From Papio anubis (Eukaryota; Chordata; Mammalia; Primates; Cercopithecidae), in NCBI RefSeq assembly GCF_008728515.1, contig NC_044984.1:99805181-99869180 (forward strand): a stretch of 64,000 bases of DNA, given 5' to 3'. The translations under genes were made by a program, and so were the position numbers. Shown one piece after another: positions 55,488-64,000 of this stretch (the stretch's first letter is position 1; every line of letters begins with the position of its first letter). A model generated the notes under the pieces. The model saw only the letters and a program-made list of their open reading frames with translations, made no database searches and had not been told where the DNA came from.

Positions 55488-55788
55488 GTTTTATTATTAT
55501 TTTTTTGAGATGGAGTCTTGCTCTGATGCCCAGGCTGGAGTGCAGTGGTGCAATCTTGGCTCACTGCAGCCTCCACCTCCTGGGTTCAAGTGATTCTCCT
55601 GCCTCAGCCTCCCGAGTAGCTGGGATTATAGGAACCTGCCACCATGCGTGGCTGATTTTTGCATTTTCAGTAGAGACGGAGTTTCGCCATGTTGGCCAGG
55701 CTGGTCTCAAACTCCTGACCTCAAATGACCCTCCCACCTTGGCCTCCCAAAGTGCTGGGATTATAGGTGTGAGCCACTGTGCGTGGCC
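55488..55788 (-). mobile_element. AluS with 10-bp duplication
   Basis: Minus-strand, full-length. TGTAAATTTT lies at 55478-55487 and 55789-55798. The T tail reads GTTTTATTATTATTTTTTT. The 138-codon plus frame spanning it is an Alu shadow. Confidence 0.95.
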
Positions 55789-55794
55789 TGTAAA

Positions 55795-56495
55795 TTTTAT
55801 TTTTAATTGACAAATAATAATTATATATACTATATATTTATGGGATATGATGTGATATTTTGATATATGTTTATATTATGAAATGACTAAATCAAGATAA
55901 TTAGCAATTTCATCACCTCACATATTTTTTTTGGTGAAAACATCTAAAATCTACTATTTTAGTAATTTTGAAATATGCAGTGCATTATTATTTATTATAA
56001 TCACCATTCAGTGCAAAAGCTCCTGAAAGCTTATTCCTCCTGTGTAACTGAAATTTTGCATCCTTTGACCAACATATCCCCTTTCTCCATTCGCCCTCGT
56101 CCCCCAGCTCCTGGTAGCCACCATTCTTCTGTATACTTCCATGAGTTTGACTTTTTAAAATTCCACACATAAGTGATGGACATCATGCAGTGTTCATCTT
56201 TCTATGTCTGGTTTATTTCACTTAGCATGATGTTCCCCAGGTTCGTCTGTGTTTTCATAAATGACAGAATTTCCTCCTTTTAAAAGGCTGCATAGAATTC
56301 AATTGTGTGAACATACTACATTTTTTAAATCCATTCGTTGCTAATGGACATGTAGGTTGCTTCCATATTTTGGCTATTGTGAATAATGCTGTAAATAAAT
56401 GTGGGAGTGTAGATATTTCTTTATCATATTAAGTTCCTTTCTTTTGGATGATATACCCCAAAGTGAGATTGCTTGGTTTTCTAAGGAACCTAGGA
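55795..56495 (-). mobile_element. L1 LINE 3' part (L1PB/L1MA-like)
   Basis: ATTGACAAATAATAATTATA, CTCCTGGTAGCCACCATTCT, TTTCACTTAGCATGATGTTC, CATATTTTGGCTATTGTGAA and TGGATGATATACCCCAAAGT. Minus-strand L1 3' UTR to ORF2 end. Confidence 0.92.
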
Positions 56496-56589
56496 ATTAT
56501 CTTTTATTGTTATTATTTTGCAGATTAGCAACCTGAGGCTCTGAGAGAGACTCTTTGCAATTAGGACTTGACTCCAACCCGGTTAATAA

Positions 56590-56830
56590 GTAATAAAAAA
56601 AGGTAACATTTACTAAGCTCCTACTATGTGCCAGGTGCTGTTCTGTTTAATGCATTATTGCCTTTAACTCTCAATAACAATCCTGTGGAATGTTGTTACC
56701 ATTTCCCCATCCCCACCCCCTTTTTTCAGATGATAAAAGGATGATTAGGAGAGATTAGGACAACTGCGTAAGGCTAACAGGTGCCAGTGGTAGGTTTTAA
56801 ACCCAGAGAGTCATGCTCTGTAGAACTTAC
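56590..56830 (-). mobile_element. MIR SINE
   Basis: CTCCTACTATGTGCCAGGTG, ATTGCCTTTAACTCTCAATA, a C-rich interruption, GATGATAAAAGG and GGTAGGTTTTAAACCCAGAG, minus orientation. Confidence 0.82.
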
Positions 56831-56924
56831 ACCTTAATATTTACATAAGCAACAAGATTTAGTATAATAGCTTGGAAACTCAAAACTCCATTTTGAGCCC
56901 TAAATCTGCCTCTCATCTTTTTGC

Positions 56925-57045
56925 TACTTAAAGTGTGGTCCATGGACCAGCAACCTTAGCCTCACTTGGGAGCTGTTAGAAATACAGGATCTGAGTTCCA
57001 CCCCAGGCTGACTGGATCAGAATCTTGATCTTACTTAGATCTCTA
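56925..57045 (+). mobile_element. MER20/MER5A-like hAT-Charlie element
   Basis: TTAAAGTGTGGTCCATGGAC, CTTGGGAGCTGTTAGAAATA and GGCTGACTGGATCAGAATCT fit the MER20/MER5 pattern. Confidence 0.75.
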
Positions 57046-57084
57046 GATGGTTCACCTGCTCACTGAAGGTGAGCACTGTCTCAC

Positions 57085-57245
57085 CAGCTTTGCCCAAATC
57101 AAAGGATCTCTCTCAGCCTCAGTTTCTCCAACTGTAAAATGAGGACAGCATAGCATTTGCATCTGCCCCTTCTTAGTGCTGCTATGGAGATCAAAAGGCA
57201 GGAGGTATGTGGAAAGGTGTTGTAAATTGCATAGTGTTCTACAAA
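57085..57245 (+). mobile_element. MIR SINE fragment
   Basis: CAGCCTCAGTTTCTCCAACT, GTAAAATGAGGACAGCATAG and TGGAAAGGTGTTGTAAATTG, plus orientation. Confidence 0.7.
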
Positions 57246-58442
57246 GGTCAAAACCAAACAGTGAACCAGAGCATTAAAGCTTTAGAGACAACTCGACAAA
57301 TAGATAATGCCTTTTATTCCTAAGGCTTGACTGGGCAGGAACTCACAGTGCTGTGTGTTATGCAGAATAACCAGACAGAAGAAATGCCTTTTACAAGCAG
57401 TTCCTGGAAATTTCTAGCTTTATCAAGGAATTTGGTTTCTCCAGTTCACCGCCTAGTGAAAATAGCTGCTCCTTAATAAGACCCAGATGTTGACACAGCC
57501 ACTCACCTTCCCCATTGCATGGATGCGTTTCATACTGAATTTCACCTAAGGAATTTTAGACTTTAAAGATAATAATCAAAACCACTGCTAGCTTCCCTTT
57601 GGGATTCTTGCTGATTTGGGAGATCAAAGATGTCCCAACAATACAACGAATGTAGACAGAAAGTGAGGTTTCTTGCCTACTAACAAAAAGATGAATGCAG
57701 TATAACAATGACCATTTTAGCACTTTTGTCCCCAGGTAGTTCTGCTTAAAGTAGGTTCTCCTCTCACATATTTTTATAATTTCCCTCAACTGTCCTTCTT
57801 TGCCTCATGCTATCGGCAAATGTGGCTGATGCGCTAACAACATTAGCTTCTGTTTCAAATACAATTAAATGGATGCCCTTGCTGGTTAATTCTTGGCATA
57901 CCTAAAAAATACTTTCTCTACGTCTAGGAAAAGTATGAGATGTTTAAATTCCAAACAATGAATGATTCCCAAGGGCATCTCACATGGAGTTTCACGGGAT
58001 GGGAATCTGGCTCAAAGGAAGGGCGTCCTCCATGGTGGCCCCTCACTTTTTCCGGAGGCAGCCTGGTTTGACTTTCTGTGAGTGGCTGAGAAATAACATA
58101 ACTCTTGACTTTGGGGAGAGCGCTGCACTCTTGTAGACCCACATAGGGAGACCAGGCTGTTTTCATTACACCCTTGCTGGAATGCTTGGGATCTGCTATA
58201 GGTCACCAGGGATTTCACAAACCCCAAAGCAAGAATGGCAGAAATTTGACTTTTAGAGACCCTGCCACTCTTCAGTTTGCTATGTGCTTTCCTCCCCTTC
58301 TTTAATGAAGCTATTGAGGGAGATGGTCTCAAAACTGTTTTTAAGGGCCAGATAAGGAGGAAGTTTTCTCACTGAGGCCTTCCTTCCCCAGGCAAGGGTA
58401 TCTTGTGAGCATGGCCATTAGCCCCAAGACAGAGGCGTGTGA
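57246..58442. other. single-copy stretch, nothing recognised
   Basis: 1.2 kb without a named repeat. The 106-codon minus frame (58012-58332) overlaps another minus frame and shows no known domain. Confidence 0.45.
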
Positions 58443-58486
58443 TAGGTTGGTGCAAAAGTAATTATGGTTTTGCCATTAAGAGTAAT
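58443..58486 (+). mobile_element. half MADE1 element (Hsmar1-derived MITE)
   Basis: TAGGTTGGTGCAAAAGTAAT, then TATGGTTTTGCCATTAAGAG: the left half of the 80-bp MADE1 palindrome. The other arm is missing, so no full hairpin can form. Confidence 0.9.
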
Positions 58487-58504
58487 AAATGGGAAGCTTC
58501 TGGT

Positions 58505-58650
58505 TTGGGCCTTTGTTGCACCCCACCTCTGCCACTTACTAGCAGTGAGACTTGGGCAGTTACTCAGACTCTTCTGAGGCTCTGTTTTCTGACTGTCAAA
58601 ATGGCAAGCAACATCTCAGAGGGGTCCTTGTGGAGATTACATGAACTTCT
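58505..58650 (+). mobile_element. MIR SINE fragment
   Basis: CTCTGCCACTTACTAGCAGT, GACTTGGGCAGTTACTCAGA and TTGTGGAGATTACATGAACT, plus orientation. Confidence 0.72.
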
Positions 58651-58804
58651 GACTCATGCTACTAATAATCTGTGGTTTTCTCTAGAAAGATATTGTTTTA
58701 TTTCCTGTGGGAAGCCACCACTGTCAAACTTTATTTTGAGTTGTATTGTTTTAAAACTATTTAAGAAGGACAACAAATATTTGGTCTATTTAAAGAGCAG
58801 GCTA

Positions 58805-59126
58805 GGCTGGGCGCGGTGGCTCACGCCTGTAATCCCAGCACTTTGGGAGGCTGAGGCAGGTAGATCACAAGGTCAAGAGATTGAGACCATCCTGGCCAAC
58901 ACGATGAAACCCTGTCTCTACTAAAAATACAAAAATTAGCGGGATGTGGTGGCATGCACCTGTAGTCCCAGCTACTCAGGAGGCTGAGGCAGAAGAATTG
59001 CTTGACCCTGAGAGGTGGAGCTGACACCTCTCAGGTGACACCTCTCACCTCTCATGCCACTGCACTCCAGCATGGGTGGCAGAGCGAGACTCCATCTCAA
59101 AAAAAAAAATAAAATAAAATAAAAAG
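58805..59126 (+). mobile_element. Alu with local hairpin-type rearrangement
   Basis: Plus-strand Alu with perfect GAGCAGGCTA duplication (58795-58804 and 59127-59136). In the right monomer the usual TTGCAGTGAGCCGAGAT segment is replaced at 59018-59054 by three CACCTCTCA copies, each the complement of TGAGAGGTG at 59009-59017. The tail is AAAAT-type. Confidence 0.95.
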
Positions 59127-59136
59127 GAGCAGGCTA

Positions 59137-59689
59137 GATAATGCTGCAAACCCAGGCCAACATCAGAGGCTGCTCTCGGTGGGAGCTTCAGGCCCACCCA
59201 GACTATTTCAACAAATGTGTGTGGAGTTCTTGCTCCAGTGCAGGCACTGTGTGTGTGAGGGGCTTCCATTACAAGAGTGGATGAGACACTGGTCCCTATG
59301 GTTAAGAGGCTGAAAGTTAGTGGGGGAAAATAAGTAAACTGGCCATTACAGAACAGGGAGATAAATGCCACAATGAGGAAAAGATAAGGTGCTAAGAACA
59401 CTGGTAGAGACCTGCAAGGTGGGGGAAGATGTACTCTAAAAGACAAATGAGACAGACCAGGGAATGCCTGTGCAAAACCTGGAGAGATTGTCAGTAGGAA
59501 CTCTTGGAGAAGCAGCAACCCATCGCTCTGATCTCGCTCTGATAAACTAAACAGATTTAAAGGCTTTTGATGATGAAAGTACAGGAAGCTCCATGCCAAG
59601 TTCTGACATACTGAGTGAAGCCAGCAGAATCATAGAAAATAGAATTGTATAGCTGGAAGGGCCTATTACAATTCTCTCAAATAACTAGG
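59137..59689. other. single-copy stretch, nothing recognised
   Basis: The 184-codon minus frame (59045-59599) starts in this single-copy part and ends in the Alu; its last 25 residues are Alu-encoded. No domain recognised. Confidence 0.45.
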
Positions 59690-60420
59690 TCATTCAAGTT
59701 CTATCTCCTCCACAGGCATTCTTGGATCTTCATGGGGTCACCTTGTTATTCCCCAGTCTCGCCTTGCTCTCTTGAATCTCCATGCCTTTATTCTCTCCAC
59801 GCCTGAAATCTCTCCTTGCCAAATCTGGCTTATTCCTACATGTCTTTTGAGATTCAGTTTAAATGCCCTTTGATTTCATGAATCATACCTTCACAACTCA
59901 CTGTATCAGTTAGTTATTGCCACAATCGTGCTGCATAACAGATAAGCATACAACTGCAGAGGCATACAATGGTTAGCACTTTTTAGCTCAAACAACTGGG
60001 TGTTGGGCAAGGGCTGCTGATGGAGCCTGGGCTCAGTGAGAAGACCCTACTCTGCTCCCTGTGTCTCTGATCTTTTTCCTTGGACCAACAGCCTGACCTT
60101 GCTTGGGATGCTCTTCTTGCAATGATGGCAGAGCTGCTATAGGGAAAACAGAAAAACACACAGGCCCAAAAGGCCCAGGCTTGGAACTAGCATTCCATCA
60201 CTTTTCTTGTATTCCACTGGCCAAAGCAAGTTGCGTGGCCAAACCCAAGTTCAAGGATCAGGAAAATGTACCCTGCCCCTTAAGTGGAAGGAAGTGCAAA
60301 GTCACATGGCAAAGGGCATGACTTCATGGAGAGGAGACAAACTGGGACCAAGAATGCAGTCTACCACATTAACCTTTGTAACTCCAGTACTTGACATGTG
60401 ATAGGAACCCAGTATGTGCT
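59690..60420 (+). mobile_element. L2 LINE 3' end, split by an MLT1-like LTR
   Basis: Left: TTGAGATTCAGTTTAAATGC and CATGAATCATACCTTCACAA. Right: AACTCCAGTACTTGACATGT and CCAGTATGTGCTTC. Both lie in L2 3' order around an LTR-like insertion at 59907-60365. Confidence 0.65.
59907..60365 (-). mobile_element. MLT1-like LTR
   Basis: TATCAGTTAGTTATTGCCAC, GTGCTGCATAACAGATAAGC, CACTGGCCAAAGCAAGTTGC and AAGTCACATGGCAAAGGGCA, minus orientation. Family less sure than for the MLT1s at 16 and 25 kb. Confidence 0.55.
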
Positions 60421-60766
60421 TCTGACCTGCAATGAGAAAACTAAGCCAAGAGTGGTGAAATGACTTGCCCAAGTAACCTGACAGCAAAACAGGTCAATAG
60501 AAAGTGTAAGGTAGGAAGTATTCAGTAAGAAGATTAAAGCTGGAGAGGGCTTTCCCAATGATTTAGGCTGATTCCCTCTTTTTACAGATGCTCAAGAATA
60601 TGAGTGAGATTGAGTTACTCATCTAAGATAATATAGTTCATCCATGACCCAGCTTGCCTTGAAGTGAAAATGCCCCGTGCTCTTCTGAGCCCCTCTGGTA
60701 TGGCATCTGTGAAGTTGGAAGCTGGAGCTAGTTGAGGGACTATCAATATGATGGGGGTTTTCTCCC
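60421..60766. other. short stretch with MIR-like patches
   Basis: 60425-60500 (AATGAGAAAACTAAGCC, ATGACTTGCCCAAGTAACCT) looks like minus-strand MIR. The remainder is unrecognised. Confidence 0.45.
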
Positions 60767-60911
60767 TCTTCACTGCCCCTTCAGCTTGCTTGCTTTGCTT
60801 TCTTTCTTTCTCTCTCTTTCTTTCTTTCTTTCTTTCTCTTTCTTTCTTTCTTTTTCTTTTCTTTTCTTTCTTTCATTTGTTTGTTTTTTGTTTTCTTCAC
60901 TGCCCCTTCAG
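60767..60911. repeat. TTTC tract inside an 18-bp direct repeat
   Basis: TCTTCACTGCCCCTTCAG occurs exactly at 60767-60784 and 60894-60911. Between them lie 109 bases made almost only of T and C (CTTG, TTTC, TTTTC, then TTTG words). A target-duplication-like frame around a pure simple-sequence insert. Confidence 0.9.
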
Positions 60912-61574
60912 AAACAAGAATATGAAAAGGGATTCTTTGGTAATGGAACTCAATCCCAACCAATCAAGGAACAGGAATCCCATCTTGGCAGTGTGAAAAA
61001 TCTGCTTTTCTGAAAAATACTTCACTTACAAGATCAAAAGAACTCTTTCCTCTAGATAGACCTCCAAAACATAATCCCATTTCTACAACCCTATTGATGG
61101 AGGGTAGATCTGGCAGTTTATTACTAAATTCACCCACTGTTAACCGGCAAAGTACACTCAGAGAATTCAGAATAATGCACAAAATATCCTGTTTTTAAAC
61201 ATTTGAGGCCCATCTTTCAGCACTCACAGCGTCCATGTAGCATTGAGGGATTCGGAAGTGACTCTGCCTCTCTTTTTAGCTCATCCTCCAACTTCCCATA
61301 GGTGTAGGTCCCTTTCTTTCACCTGCCCTAGTGGTGTCCTTTCTCATGGTGACTTTGATGATGAAAATGTCTTTTTCTTTAACCTTCTCTCCTCTTTTCC
61401 CTTCCTTTAGATTTTCATAGAGCATTTACCAGGTATTTCTATCACTTATACTGATGTTATGCTAAAAGAGTTCCTGGCTCTTCGTCTGCTTTACCAAAGG
61501 TCATCTTTCTGTTTTGCTTGTATTTAAAAAGCATAACTGGGCTTTAATATCATGAGCATAAGTTGGTAAGTGAG
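60912..61574. other. single-copy stretch, nothing recognised
   Basis: No repeat or exon recognised. Confidence 0.45.
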
Positions 61575-61985
61575 GTCAGAGTGATGGTGACAATGATGGT
61601 AACGATGGTAGTGGTAGAGGTGGCAGTGCAGGTAATGGTGGTGATGGTGATAGCAGTGGCAGTGGTAGAGGTGGTAGTGTGGGTGGTAATGATGACAGTG
61701 ATAGAGGTGGTGGTAGTGGTAGTGGTGGCAATAGTGATGGTGGAGGTGGTGGTCATGATGGCGGTGATGGTGGTGGCAGTGGTGATGATGGTGGTGGTGG
61801 TAGTGATAGTGATTGTGGTGGTGGTGATGATAGTGGTGGCAGTGGTGATGGTGGTTGTGGTGGTGGTGGTGGTGATGGTGGTGGTGGTGGTGAGGTGGCG
61901 GTAGTGATGGTGGTAGAGGTGAAGGATTTAGTGGAGGTGTTGGTGGTGATTTTAGTAATGAGTGAGGTTGGTGGTAGTGGGGTGG
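61575..61985. repeat. GTG/GAT/AGT trinucleotide array (2)
   Basis: About 410 bases of GGT, GAT, AGT and GTG words; C nearly absent on the plus strand. The longest pure run is GGTGGTGGTGGTGGTGAT-like near 61855-61890. Frames of 68-113 codons give Val/Met, Gly/Asp or Thr/Ile repeats and are not genes. Confidence 0.96.
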
Positions 61986-62689
61986 TTCATTTGCATCATT
62001 GATTAGTAATAGACTTAGTGGGGCAATAAACTCCGACCTTACCTACTTTCACAATGTAGTTCATGGTTTTGTTTTCATACTGTGTCACTTAAAAACCAGC
62101 ATTCTCAACAACAGAGTAATTTGTTGTTACTAGCTATACCTTTAACTACAGTCAATGCTGTCCACAAATTTAATTGAAAAATTATCGGAAAATTTTCACT
62201 TTGGGATGATTTGCTTTGGGATCAGTTTCCTTGTTTTACATATCTGAGTTTATGTTTCTTCATGTTAAATCTGGCCTCTCCCTCAGAACACACCAGATAA
62301 TGCATGTGGAAGCCCACAGGAATAATAACATCTACTATTTGCTTAGCACTACTCAGTGAGAATATTGAGAAGTTTACCCACATTCCTGATAATTCGGAAA
62401 ACAATTCTGCAGGCATTGTTTTGTATTATTTACTTTTATTGCCTCAATTCAGAAAAGATTTACAAGCTTAGGAGTATATCTAAAATACATAAAATGGTAT
62501 TCTGGAAAAACAAAACAAAACAAGAGTGTAGATTAATGTGGAGCCAGCAAAAAGACTGAAAAGTCCAGGCTAATGACATCCTATTTCCAGGGCCCCAAAC
62601 TGGGCCCTTGAATTTCTAGCAGCCAGTTTGAAAAGGGAAACTGTCAGTTAACACAAGTCATCTTCCTTAAGTAAAAAGCCTGCTTGTTC
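61986..62689. other. single-copy stretch, nothing recognised
   Basis: AT-rich, no repeat recognised except a faint MIR-like patch near 62330-62410. Confidence 0.45.
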
Positions 62690-62789
62690 TTTGGTAGATC
62701 GATGTCCATGCTACCCAAAGTGAGCTATGGATTTAATGAAATCTCTATCAAAATGCTAATAGTATTCTTCATAGAAATAGAAAAAAAGC

Positions 62790-63076
62790 GGGCAGGTGCG
62801 GTGGCTCACGCCTGTAATCCCAGCACTTTGGGAGGCTGAGGCAGGCAGATCACAAGGTCAGGAGATTGAGACCATCCTGGCTAACATGGTGAAATCCCAT
62901 CACTACTAAAAATACAAAAAATTAGCTGGGTGTGGTGGCAGGCACCTGTAGTCCCAGCTACTTGGGAGGCTGAGGCAGGAGAATGGTGTGAACCCAGGAG
63001 GCAGAGCTGGCAGTGAGCCGAGTTGGTGCCATTGCACTCTAGCATGGGAGACAGAGCAAGACTCCATCTCAAAAAA
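62790..63076 (+). mobile_element. Alu inside L1, with 16-bp duplication
   Basis: Plus-strand Alu beginning GGGCAGGTGCGGTGG. A duplication AGAAATAGAAAAAAGC lies at 63077-63092, with its left partner (one extra A) at 62773-62789. AluS/Y type. Confidence 0.95.
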
Positions 63077-63414
63077 AGAAATAGAAAAAAGCCCTAAAAT
63101 TGGCATGAAATCACAAAAGACCCTCAATTATCAAAGCAATCTTGAACAAAAATGCACAAAGCTGGGAGGTGTCATACTGCCGAACTTCAAAATATACTAC
63201 AAAACTATAGTAAGCAAAACAGCATGGTACTAGTATAAAAACAGACACATAGACCAATGAAACAGAACAGAGAGCTCAGAAATAAATCTACACACAGTCA
63301 ACTGATTTTTGACAAAGATTCCAAGAACACCTGGTGAAAGAACAATTTCTTCAATAAATGGTGTTGAGAAAACTAGATATCCACATGCAGAAAAATGAAA
63401 TTTTCTTTTCAAAT

Positions 63415-63685
63415 GTAATTTGTTTTTAGAGACAGATGTTGACTCTATTGCCCAGGCAGGAGGGTAGTGGTATGATCACAGCTCACTGCGACCTTGAAAT
63501 CTTGGGCTCAAGCAATCCTCCCACTTCAGCTTCTGGAGTAGCTGGGACTACAGGTGCACACCATCACACTCAGCTAGATAAAGAAAACCTTTTTTTTTTT
63601 TTAGAGATGAGGTTTTTCTATGTTGCCCAGTCTGGTATCAAACTCGTGATCTCCTTGTTTCAGGCATGTACCACTGTACCCAGCC
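63415..63685 (-). mobile_element. AluJ inside L1, with linker T run
   Basis: Minus-strand AluJ, strongly diverged. A 12-base T run with AAGAAAACC before it (63575-63602) marks an expanded monomer linker. CCCAGCCCC ends it. Confidence 0.9.
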
Positions 63686-64000
63686 CCAGAAGAATGAAGT
63701 TACTCTTGTCTTGCACCATATACAAAAATCAGCTCAAAATGCATTAAAAACTTAAATGTAAGGCTCCAAACTATGAAACTACTAGAAGAAACATGGGGGA
63801 AAATCTCCATGACATTGATCTTGGCAATGATTCTCTTGATATAACATTAAAAACAAAGACAACAAAAGCAAAGACATCACACAAAAGAACTTCTGCACAG
63901 CAAAGGAAACAGTTAACAGAGTGAAGAGACAAGCTATAGAATGGCAAAGAATATTTTCAAACTATACATTCAGCAAACAGTTAATATCAATATATAAGGA

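Larger units (their letters stand above)
62690..64000 (+). mobile_element. L1 LINE ORF2 3' half, running off the window
   Basis: Plus-strand L1: GTCCATGCTACCCAAAGTGA, TATAGTAAGCAAAACAGCAT, AATAAATGGTGTTGAGAAAA and ATGATTCTCTTGATATAACA. Interrupted by two Alus and open at the right edge. Subtracting Alus, about 0.75 kb of L1 is seen. Old primate L1 (PB/MA-like); many frame breaks. Confidence 0.92.

Noticed and set aside
55394..55810. 138-codon plus frame
   Set aside because: Mostly the well-known Alu antisense translation (LECSGAILAHCSL).
58443..58486. Possible miR-548-type miRNA gene
   Set aside because: Only one MADE1 arm remains, so the precursor hairpin cannot form.
58439..58924. 161-codon plus frame
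   Set aside because: It strings together MADE1, MIR, single-copy and Alu sequence; its last third is Alu-encoded (GWARWLTPVIPALWEAEAG).
59045..59599. 184-codon minus frame
   Set aside because: Ends in Alu sequence, no known domain, and no splice or promoter support. Longer than usual by chance, but less striking than 17245-17934.
61550..62002. Frames giving Val/Met-rich, Gly/Asp-rich and Thr/Ile-rich proteins
   Set aside because: They come from the GTG/GAT trinucleotide array, where stop codons are rare by composition.
1..64000. Search for CRISPR arrays, tRNA, snRNA, 5S, Y or 7SK RNA genes, satellites and bacterial-type operons
   Set aside because: No regularly spaced repeat array and no recognised RNA gene core. 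The content is vertebrate interspersed-repeat DNA.

Overview
This window is ordinary-looking nuclear DNA from a primate. It is saturated with Alu (J, S and Y types), L1 and L2 LINEs, MIR, MaLR (THE1/MST/MLT1) and other LTRs, hAT-Charlie and Tigger DNA transposons, and microsatellites. No bacterial or viral gene organisation, RNA gene, CRISPR array or convincing protein-coding gene is visible. The many short open frames are either six-frame translations of repeats or short chance frames, so the window reads as intergenic or deep intronic sequence. The youngest Alu (36572-36873, minus strand) carries bases I associate with the cercopithecine AluYR lineage (TTGAGCC instead of GTGAGCC at its 5' end, a CTCGCCCGGCTAG promoter-side block, and a TTTTTTAGTAG stretch). 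I therefore favour an Old World monkey (macaque, baboon or vervet type) over human; this is inference.

Layout, left to right. 1-5.3 kb: Alu, a deleted Tigger-like transposon, and a nearly complete MaLR provirus on the minus strand with an Alu in its body and a half-inverted 5' LTR. 5.3-9.6 kb: AluY, an A-tract preceded by AATAAA, Tigger1/MER2, a second minus-strand MaLR (LTR plus internal), a 5'-truncated L1 and an ERVL-type LTR. 9.6-14 kb: a solo ERV1-type LTR with a 4-bp target duplication, then another LTR at 13.5 kb. 14-26 kb: L2 copies split by MLT1 LTRs or hAT elements, a solo MST/THE1 LTR flanked by GATAC, nested MLT1s, and an unexplained inverted repeat (arms 22465-22647 and 23879-24055). 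26-36 kb: mostly single-copy sequence with MIR, L2, AluJ, AC and TG microsatellites and a 450-bp compound TG array. 36-43 kb: L1M fragments in both orientations, four Alus and a long L2 with an AluY inside. 43-51 kb: single-copy sequence, hAT elements and a second solo MST/THE1 LTR (CTTGG duplication). 51-57 kb: a GTG/GAT array, an L1M ORF2 remnant split by an LTR-like insertion, Alu and L1. 57-64 kb: a half MADE1, a locally rearranged Alu, an L2 split by an MLT1-like LTR, a TTTC tract inside an 18-bp direct repeat, a second GTG/GAT array and an L1 running off the right edge, carrying two Alus.

Nothing here works together as a pathway. The interest lies in insertion history and local rearrangements: the inverted repeat at 22.5/24 kb, the Alu hairpin-templated rearrangement at 59.0 kb, the duplicated 18-mer around the TTTC tract, and two weak coding candidates (a 229-codon frame at 17.2-17.9 kb and a possible terminal exon at 30.25-30.43 kb). 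Repeat names come from remembered consensus sequences, not a database search. Class calls are firmer than subfamily calls.
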